Positions 57,850 to 64,000 of a stretch of 64,000 nucleotides of DNA are shown one piece after another. Every line of letters starts with the position of its first letter. Position 1 is the stretch's first letter. The notes under the pieces were generated by a model, which saw nothing but the letters and a program-made list of their open reading frames with translations, had not been told where the DNA came from and ran no database searches. This stretch comes from Meira nashicola (taxonomy: Eukaryota > Basidiomycota > Exobasidiomycetes > Exobasidiales > Brachybasidiaceae): assembly GCA_001600355.1 (NCBI GenBank), contig BCJU01000002.1, positions 2,852,001 through 2,916,000 of the forward strand. The letters run 5' to 3'. A program made the translations under genes and the position numbers.

Positions 57850-60057
57850 ATGTCGAATGGCAATGCGACTCAAAGGATACAGGATTCATTAGGAGAAATG
57901 CATGACAGCGATGGAATAGTTCAAAAAGGTTATCTAGAACGATTTGCGACTACATTCAGCCTACCACATAAGAAGTTCTTTAGTCCGACTCAATCGGAAT
58001 TGATATCAGACGTTATTCAAATTATTCAAAACGAAAAGATAGGTATTTTCGAAATTCCAACGTTGAAAGAAGAATCAATACACCTCATTTATTCTATTTG
58101 TACATGGATCAAAGAGAATTCAAATGGCAAAAATAACGGAAAACGAAGTCATGATAAACTAGATGAAGAGGGAAACTCTATTTCTAAATACCTTAACGAT
58201 GAAAATGTAAAACGTAATCGCTTATTGGACGTTAATGAAGAAGCAGAAGATGATGATTTCGAAAAATATAGTTTTGAAAGTTGTACTATCACATCACAAA
58301 GTCCTGAGCCGACAGATATGTCGACAAGTGAGCAAGGTGTTAAAACAGGACAAGAAATAGACCCTAAAGGCAAATCAAAAGAAGTCATTGATGTTAGCCA
58401 TAATTCGGCACCAAACTTTATCTATATCTGTCGCACACAAAGTCAATTAATGCAAATTATCAGAGAAATCGGAAATATTGATTTGATAAAAAATTATTTC
58501 AGAATCTTTAAAAAAGGAATCGAACATAAATCTGGAAATCCAGAAATCATTGTCGTGCAATTAAATGATTTTTTGAATTCTGATTTCCGATCTTCTCTCA
58601 ACACAAAATTTCCCGGTGCAATCTTGGTATTTGAAGAATCATATGGCTTAGTCGATTTAATCATCAAACGGCATAGCGTCGTGATTGATGATAATGATAT
58701 TCAAGCTGCAATAAATGACCTTGAAGAGTCTTTTCGCAGGGACCCTTCTGTGGCTCAAAGTGCAAATGGATATAACTTGAACGCATTAATGGGACCTCTT
58801 ACAAAGATCAGTCAATTCTTTCCGCCTACAAACGACACATTTCCGACACCCATGTCTCCCTTAAAATTTATGGAAGACGTATTTGAAGATATCGATGAAG
58901 ATTTATTGCAAGATCTCATTATGTGGCTTAAAGATCAAGCAAAGCAATCAACACACAAGTTAGCTTTACAGTCTGTTTATACTTTCTTGGAATATTTACT
59001 CAATGCAGATTTCAAAGGCTTGATACACTATCCCGATCCAACATATTATGCCAAAAATTCAAATTCAGCAAAGAAGGTAAGGAAATGGTCATTAAAATAT
59101 CAATTGCTCAATCCTGATATAATCTTTGAAAAGATATTTAAAGCAGTACGATGTATTTTACTTTTAGGTCAAGTAATGGATTCTTCATCATACTTGAAGG
59201 TACACCTTTTTCCTAAACATTCACCTGATTTGGTCGTCGAGAAAACTTACCCACTTTTAGTACCCGGAGACAATCTTATAACCGGTATCGTCGAAAAATC
59301 AGCTGCAGGAGAAAAGGTCGAATATACTCATAAGAAACGAACAAATGAATACGTAATGCATCAATTACTCGAAATGATTGTTGAGTATAGTAGGGTGATT
59401 CCAGATGGAATTGTAGTTTTTTTAACTGTTTACGATTACATGAACAAGTTGAAGGAATTTTGGCAAAAATACCCTCTTTATACAACGTTGAAGAACGAAA
59501 AGGATATCTTTTTCGAACCAAGCAATCTATCAGATGCTGAGAATGAACTTCAAATGTATAAAGAAGCAATTTATTCAACAGGCCAAAAAGGAGCAATTCT
59601 CTTTACCGTAGTCAATTCTGAATTTTCCGAGTTAATTGATTTTAAAGATCGATTAGCACGTGCAATTATAATGGTTGGAATGCCGTTCGCCTATAAAAAG
59701 GATATTGAATTCATAGAGAGACAGGAATATAATCACGAGAATTGGAAAGAATCAAAAGCTGAAAACTTTTTAGCTAAAGAACAAAAACAAGAACGTAAAT
59801 TCGATCTCAATAATCATTTTTACGTTGATCTTTGTATGAACAAGGTTAACAAATCTATCGGAAGATCAATTTGTCATCAAAATGACTTTTCAGCTCTTAT
59901 TCTACTTGACAGACGTTATACTGAAATTGGAAATCAATCACGCCTTAGTAAATGGATTCAAATGGGAGGTAGTATCACAAATTGGAACGATTTCAATCGA
60001 TCAAAGAAGGATTTGGAGTTATTCTTTGCAAACAAGAAAAAAACAACAAGAGAGTAA
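57850..60057 (+). CDS. Chl1-like pseudo-helicase, copy B (735 aa)
   Basis: Clearly derived from Chl1 along its length (QKWSLKYQLLNP-like block, VIPDGIVVFL, DRLARAIIMVGMPFA), but the helicase machinery is gone. The Walker A position reads EIPTLKEES (68-76), DEAH reads EESY (262-265), motif III reads LLGQVMDSS instead of LAGGTMEP, and the motif VI Arg is Cys675 (IGRSICHQND). Between motif Ia and the Walker B position about 115 residues are missing compared with copy A, and with them all four Fe-S cysteines. Yet there is no stop or frameshift in 735 codons. I used the ATG at 57850; the frame further upstream has none. Either a pseudo-enzyme under selection or a gene in early decay. Confidence 0.85.
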   Translation: MSNGNATQRIQDSLGEMHDSDGIVQKGYLERFATTFSLPHKKFFSPTQSELISDVIQIIQNEKIGIFEIPTLKEESIHLIYSICTWIKENSNGKNNGKRSHDKLDEEGNSISKYLNDENVKRNRLLDVNEEAEDDDFEKYSFESCTITSQSPEPTDMSTSEQGVKTGQEIDPKGKSKEVIDVSHNSAPNFIYICRTQSQLMQIIREIGNIDLIKNYFRIFKKGIEHKSGNPEIIVVQLNDFLNSDFRSSLNTKFPGAILVFEESYGLVDLIIKRHSVVIDDNDIQAAINDLEESFRRDPSVAQSANGYNLNALMGPLTKISQFFPPTNDTFPTPMSPLKFMEDVFEDIDEDLLQDLIMWLKDQAKQSTHKLALQSVYTFLEYLLNADFKGLIHYPDPTYYAKNSNSAKKVRKWSLKYQLLNPDIIFEKIFKAVRCILLLGQVMDSSSYLKVHLFPKHSPDLVVEKTYPLLVPGDNLITGIVEKSAAGEKVEYTHKKRTNEYVMHQLLEMIVEYSRVIPDGIVVFLTVYDYMNKLKEFWQKYPLYTTLKNEKDIFFEPSNLSDAENELQMYKEAIYSTGQKGAILFTVVNSEFSELIDFKDRLARAIIMVGMPFAYKKDIEFIERQEYNHENWKESKAENFLAKEQKQERKFDLNNHFYVDLCMNKVNKSIGRSICHQNDFSALILLDRRYTEIGNQSRLSKWIQMGGSITNWNDFNRSKKDLELFFANKKKTTRE

Positions 60058-60516
60058 ATATTTATAAGACAATGTATGTTATTGAAATTAACGACAAGAG
60101 TTCTGGTTTGCAATTGTGATAGTAAGAGCAAATTTGAACTTAGACTTAAGCGGGGAGTGAATTTACCTAGGCGTGGTTTAAAAAGCAGGCGCTGCGCTGG
60201 GCTTAGAGTCTTTTATTCCCATAGTAAGCCCTTGGCCACTTATAACCAGTCAAAGGCGTGATCGATCAATACCCTAATCAAGCAGCGCTGAGTACAGTTC
60301 CGCTCTCTCTTTTGTTCGAATAAATCGATTACGGTTCCGAAATTTATTACTCTTACTCGATTTATGACATTTTACGCCTCAGAAATCTAATCTGTTGTCA
60401 GAGGGAAATAAGTTTATCCCTTTCGTTATATTTACATTGTTAATCATTATAAAACGCATTCCCTACTCTTACTTGCTATCTTTCAACATCTTACACTGTT
60501 AGTCTATAAAATAGAA
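60058..60516 (+). other. Spacer between copies B and C
   Basis: Holds the shortened GC-rich element at 60188-60201 and a pyrimidine-rich leader before the copy C ATG. Partly similar to the A-B spacer. No gene seen. Confidence 0.45.
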
Positions 60517-63129
60517 ATGTCTGGAAGTGGTGAACAGGAACGAGATAACAATAAACAAGAAAATATACAACCTTCCCTTAAAAATGCATTTACAGAAGAA
60601 GGTCGTCTTAAGGAAGGATATCAAGAATCAGCAACTAAGCATTTTCACTTTCCCTTTCCGCTGGCGTATGAAATCCAACTTGAATTGGCATTTGGTGTTT
60701 ATATGGCGATTCAAGATGAAAAAGTTGCAGTTTTTGAAAGTCCAACAGGAACGGGAAAAACGTTTAGTTTAATTTCAGGAGCAGGAACTTGGCTTTTACA
60801 TCAAATGCAAGATAATCGGAACGAAAAGAAGAGAGCAAGAGAAGATTCTAAGGAAGATCAGATTAAAGCTGATGAATCTATTAAGTCTACCGAGTCAAAT
60901 GACGATAAAAAAGAATGGAAACGAAAACATTGGTCAGAATCTAAAGAATCACATTCAAATGAAGATCAGGTTAAGGCGGATGAATCTACTGAGTCAAATG
61001 ATGATGAACCAGAATGGAAACGATGCCATTGGTCAAGAGATGAATCGGGTATATTTATGCCACTACGAGAGAGTGTCGCTCAGGAAAACACCTTTGATAA
61101 ACCTAAATATAAGATAATTTATGTCTCTCGTACATATAGTCAGCTTGACCAAATCAATAAAGAATACAAAAAGACGGATTTCGGTAAATTATCAAGTAAT
61201 ACAAGATTACCACTTCGCACTATCCCTTTATCAAGTAGAAAACAAACGTGCATCAATGAAAAAGTGAGAGAAGTACAACGAATCAAAGGAGTAGAAACAA
61301 TGAACGAGTATTGTTTAGAATTGAGACGTAATCAAATAAAGAAAAACAAGCAAAAGAATAAAGAGTGGGATGAAGCAGAAACATGTTGTTCTATGCCTCA
61401 TACAGGAAAATCAGAAGGAAAAGAGGATCAACATTTACGTAAGTTTATAAATGAGGCACACCAAGAACCGCGGGATATCGAAGAGCTTGTAGAATTAGGA
61501 AAAAGTAAAGGAATCTGTCCTTATTATGGAGCAAGGGAAGCTGCTAAGGAAGCACAATTTATCACTATGACATACGATTTACTTTTCAATGCTTCTGCTA
61601 GGAAACGAGTAGGCGTCTCGCTTGAAAATAGTATCGTCATAATCGATGAAGCACATAATATCGTTGAAAAGATTTTACAAATCAATAGTCCCGTTCTTAC
61701 TGCAACACAAGTGAAATCTGTTCTTAGTCGGATTGATCTTATGCCTAAAGGAGTACGGGATAATCGACAAAGGAGTTTCCTCTCGGAGCTGGCAGCAGTT
61801 TTACGCAGCATCGATCTTCACTGTTCTAGCCTGAAAAGCAAATTTTGCAAAACACCAGCAAATTTCATAATAGAAGCAGGTATAAAGATTGATCGATCGA
61901 TCGTACTTCAGCTAGAAGACTGGCTAGAAAGGAGCGAAGAATTAGACGAGAAAAGTAAGGAAAAGCCCTTAATTCAAATCGAAATAGAAGGAGAAGATGA
62001 TAAAGAAAGAAGGAAAGAAGAACAAGCAGAAAGATATACGCGTTCTATTAGACCGATTATACGTTCGATTCAAGCATTTCTTTTACTCTTAACGGACGAA
62101 GAACAAGAAGGACGCGTTCACTTCCCCAATCCTCAAGATAAGGGTAATAAAGATAAATGGACATTGAAATATCAATTACTCGATCCTAGTAAAATATTTG
62201 AGGATATAATTAATCAATCTAGAAGTGTAATTCTTGCTGGTGGTACGATGGAACCTCTATCAGATTTTACCGATCAACTTTTTCCGCAATTAAGTAAAGA
62301 TCGTTTTATGCATTATTCATTTCCACATATTGTGCCAAAAGAAAATCTGTTTAGTGCAATCACTTGCAATTCGATTTCAGGTACAAATCTTAACTATACT
62401 TTTGAGAAAAGGTCAAAACCAGAAACATTGAACGAATTAACGGAAATGTTGATCGAATTTAGCAAAGTGATACCGGATGGTATAGTTGTTTTCGTACCTT
62501 CTTACGCTTATTTCAATGATATACAAAATTATTGGAATCGCTCAACTGATCAGTATAAACGATTAAAAGAACAAAAAAGCATATTTTTTGAACCAAAGGA
62601 TTCTACCGAAGTAGAAGAAGTTTTGAAAGATTATAGCGATGCGATCAATCAACCCAATCAATCAAATAATCAAAGAAAAGGCGCTTTACTTTTAGCAGTC
62701 ATGAATGCAAAACTTTCAGAAGGTATCAACTTCAAGGATAATATGGGAAGGGCAGTGATTGTAGTAAGTTTGCCGTATGCCTTTAAGAATGACCCCGAAT
62801 TAGTGCAAAAACAAGCATTCGTAAGGAGGAGATTAGAATTGAAGTTGAGATCTCAAGAGAATTATGAGCGTTCATTTCGTGATGCTGGAAATGAGTTATA
62901 CACAAATTGTTGCATGAAAACTGTCAGTCAAGCAATCGGAAGAGTCCTTCGCCATCAAAATGATTATGCAGCAATCATTCTTTTGGACAGCCGATATGAG
63001 AAGAAAGAGCACAAGAAAAGATTGCCTTCATGGATTCAGGAGTCTACCAAAGTGTATGAAGATTTCAATCAAGTCATCAACAATTTGCAGGCTTTTTTCG
63101 AATCTAAGGCCAGCATGTCGCCAGCTTAA
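60517..63129 (+). CDS. Chl1/DDX11-type Fe-S helicase, copy C (870 aa)
   Basis: A second full-length Chl1-like helicase. Walker A ESPTGTGKT (Lys81), motif Ia IIYVSRTYSQ (His to Tyr against copy A), Fe-S cysteines 245, 266, 290/291 and 334 (KGICPYYGAR), DEAH 377-380, LAGGTMEP, LSEGINF and QAIGRVLRHQNDYA are all intact, so it should be catalytically able. The region before the Fe-S domain has a 36-codon tandem repeat (EDQ-I/V-KADES...EWKR.HWS), partly a duplication of the EPDWV motif. Copies B and C share the MS.G start and an N-terminal GYxE block, which suggests B and C split after A. Converges on the NTF2-like gene, 59 bp apart. Confidence 0.92.
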   Translation: MSGSGEQERDNNKQENIQPSLKNAFTEEGRLKEGYQESATKHFHFPFPLAYEIQLELAFGVYMAIQDEKVAVFESPTGTGKTFSLISGAGTWLLHQMQDNRNEKKRAREDSKEDQIKADESIKSTESNDDKKEWKRKHWSESKESHSNEDQVKADESTESNDDEPEWKRCHWSRDESGIFMPLRESVAQENTFDKPKYKIIYVSRTYSQLDQINKEYKKTDFGKLSSNTRLPLRTIPLSSRKQTCINEKVREVQRIKGVETMNEYCLELRRNQIKKNKQKNKEWDEAETCCSMPHTGKSEGKEDQHLRKFINEAHQEPRDIEELVELGKSKGICPYYGAREAAKEAQFITMTYDLLFNASARKRVGVSLENSIVIIDEAHNIVEKILQINSPVLTATQVKSVLSRIDLMPKGVRDNRQRSFLSELAAVLRSIDLHCSSLKSKFCKTPANFIIEAGIKIDRSIVLQLEDWLERSEELDEKSKEKPLIQIEIEGEDDKERRKEEQAERYTRSIRPIIRSIQAFLLLLTDEEQEGRVHFPNPQDKGNKDKWTLKYQLLDPSKIFEDIINQSRSVILAGGTMEPLSDFTDQLFPQLSKDRFMHYSFPHIVPKENLFSAITCNSISGTNLNYTFEKRSKPETLNELTEMLIEFSKVIPDGIVVFVPSYAYFNDIQNYWNRSTDQYKRLKEQKSIFFEPKDSTEVEEVLKDYSDAINQPNQSNNQRKGALLLAVMNAKLSEGINFKDNMGRAVIVVSLPYAFKNDPELVQKQAFVRRRLELKLRSQENYERSFRDAGNELYTNCCMKTVSQAIGRVLRHQNDYAAIILLDSRYEKKEHKKRLPSWIQESTKVYEDFNQVINNLQAFFESKASMSPA
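60853..61041 (+). repeat. 108-bp in-frame tandem repeat within copy C
   Basis: Two units start at 60853 and 60961 (GAAGATCAGATTAAAGC / GAAGATCAGGTTAAGG). The second lacks three codons and is truncated at its end. Both encode EDQ-x-KADES...STESNDD..EWKR.HWS. It duplicates the acidic/Trp motif that precedes the Fe-S domain in Chl1. Confidence 0.8.
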
Positions 63130-63188
63130 CAATATCCCTCCTTTCACTCGTAGAAATGATCATATATGTATTTATTTGTCTGATTTTA

Positions 63189-63845
63189 TCAAAGATCTGC
63201 ATGACCAGGTTTCGCTTTATCTTCGCTTGGAATAGTGACGAATAAAGGTACAACGAGTGCATTAAATCGACGTAAAGGCCATGCGATAAAGTTGGCAGGT
63301 GGATCTTGATGATCCCAACGATCTTGCATATGAATCACTTTTCCATCTTCGTTTAATTTCATACTAATTGTTGAAATGATTTCTTTTGTCCATCCAAATC
63401 CTTTGAAAGTGTATGCTACCCTTTGAACGTAATTCACTTGTGTTGGTTCATCTTTTGTTACATGCCAAGCTTTTAAATCGCATTTTGAGAATGCTGCTGC
63501 TAGACCCCACCATTGTCCTTTATATTGACGTTCACCTTTGGCATAACAAAGTGGATCTTCAAACACAGAATCTGGAGTCCAACTACGTTTAAAGATCTCA
63601 TGTGATGGTTTTGCACTAAAGAGATCAATAGAATCTTGAATTAACTTTGTTGCTCTTGGTGAAACATTTTGAACATATCCTTCACCGTTTGACATTTTGC
63701 TTAAAGCAAATTTTGAGAATTGCGGGGTATTTGAAGCTGCAGCCATAGAAGTAGAAAATGAAGGGCAAGTTAGAACGGATTGAAAAGCTAAAAGTGCGAT
63801 TGGTACTTTAGATAAAACGGTACGTTGATTGGCAATCAAGAACAT
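63189..63845 (-). CDS. NTF2/SnoaL-like fold protein (218 aa)
   Basis: ATG at 63845. The N-terminus is hydrophobic/Ser-rich (VLSKVPIALLAFQSVLTC) and may be a targeting or signal sequence. Residues about 60-200 match the NTF2-like pattern: a helix (ATKLIQDSIDLFS), WTPDSVFEDPLCYAKGERQYKGQWWGL, then beta strands (VNYVQRVAYTFKGFGW; EIISTISMKLNEDGKVIHMQDRWD) and WPLRRFNALVVPLFV. Such small fungal proteins are of unknown function; I see no catalytic assignment. The first ATG could also be later (MAAASNTPQF), which would remove the leader. Confidence 0.75.
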   Translation of the reverse strand: MFLIANQRTVLSKVPIALLAFQSVLTCPSFSTSMAAASNTPQFSKFALSKMSNGEGYVQNVSPRATKLIQDSIDLFSAKPSHEIFKRSWTPDSVFEDPLCYAKGERQYKGQWWGLAAAFSKCDLKAWHVTKDEPTQVNYVQRVAYTFKGFGWTKEIISTISMKLNEDGKVIHMQDRWDHQDPPANFIAWPLRRFNALVVPLFVTIPSEDKAKPGHADL

Positions 63846-64000
63846 CGTTGCCGTAAAGAAGGGAAGAAGATGGAGTGAGTGCTATTTTATACCACTTACC
63901 AAAGGGTTTGTTCAAAATTGACGCCTTTACTTCAAATCGAACATGATGACATGAGATTCCTAAACTGCGAAAAGCTTAACAGCGAGGGTTGTTGCTGTTG

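Overview
The window is a compact nuclear segment of a fungus, most probably a basidiomycete of the Ustilaginomycotina type. The evidence is the gene set (Prp8, Vps52, Sec10, Rad16, Polo kinase, CSN1, ING and C2H2/fungal_trans proteins), large uninterrupted reading frames (Prp8 is one 7.2-kb frame), short convergent 3' spacers and few spliceosomal introns. Bases look moderately AT-rich by eye. The taxon is an inference. No bacterial operon, virus, CRISPR array or recognisable transposon was seen.

Layout. 1-1.8 kb: the 5' part of a cytosolic prolyl-tRNA synthetase and an intron-containing tRNA-Leu. 1.9-7.6 kb: a minus-strand cluster of small secreted-protein genes. Four copies (P1-P4, one broken) share a His/Lys-rich pattern, and two further secreted genes follow. 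Around them are duplicated promoters, an orphan promoter, conserved 3' hairpins and a tandem duplication that left a signal-peptide-only ORF. 7.7-15 kb: a C2H2 regulator, a charged HSP20-like protein, an NAD(P)-dependent reductase and an intron-containing tRNA-Arg. 15-23.8 kb: tethering proteins Vps52 (GARP) and Sec10 (exocyst) flank a phenol-2-monooxygenase-type flavoenzyme, followed by tRNA-Ala. 24-26.3 kb: a secreted glycoside-hydrolase gene with intact frame, intron and signal peptide but 14 in-frame TAA/TAG codons and no TGA. 27-51 kb: an unknown protein, Prp8, an ING PHD protein, a Hua1-like protein, an FHA protein, ribosomal protein eL14, CSN1, a Kelch protein and Rad16. 51-63 kb: Polo kinase and a tandem array of three Chl1/DDX11-type helicase genes, then an NTF2-like protein.

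The most notable structures are: (1) the Chl1 triplication, in which the first and third copies keep every helicase and Fe-S motif while the middle copy has lost Walker A, Walker B and the whole Fe-S region yet keeps a 735-codon open frame, so it looks like a pseudo-helicase; (2) the UAR-riddled glycoside hydrolase, best explained by CpA-to-TpA (RIP-like) mutation, with UAR recoding as the less likely alternative; (3) the rapidly rearranging secreted-protein cluster with its shared promoter and 3' hairpin. ACGCGT (MCB-like) sites precede Rad16, Chl1 and the FHA gene, which suggests G1/S control of that group.
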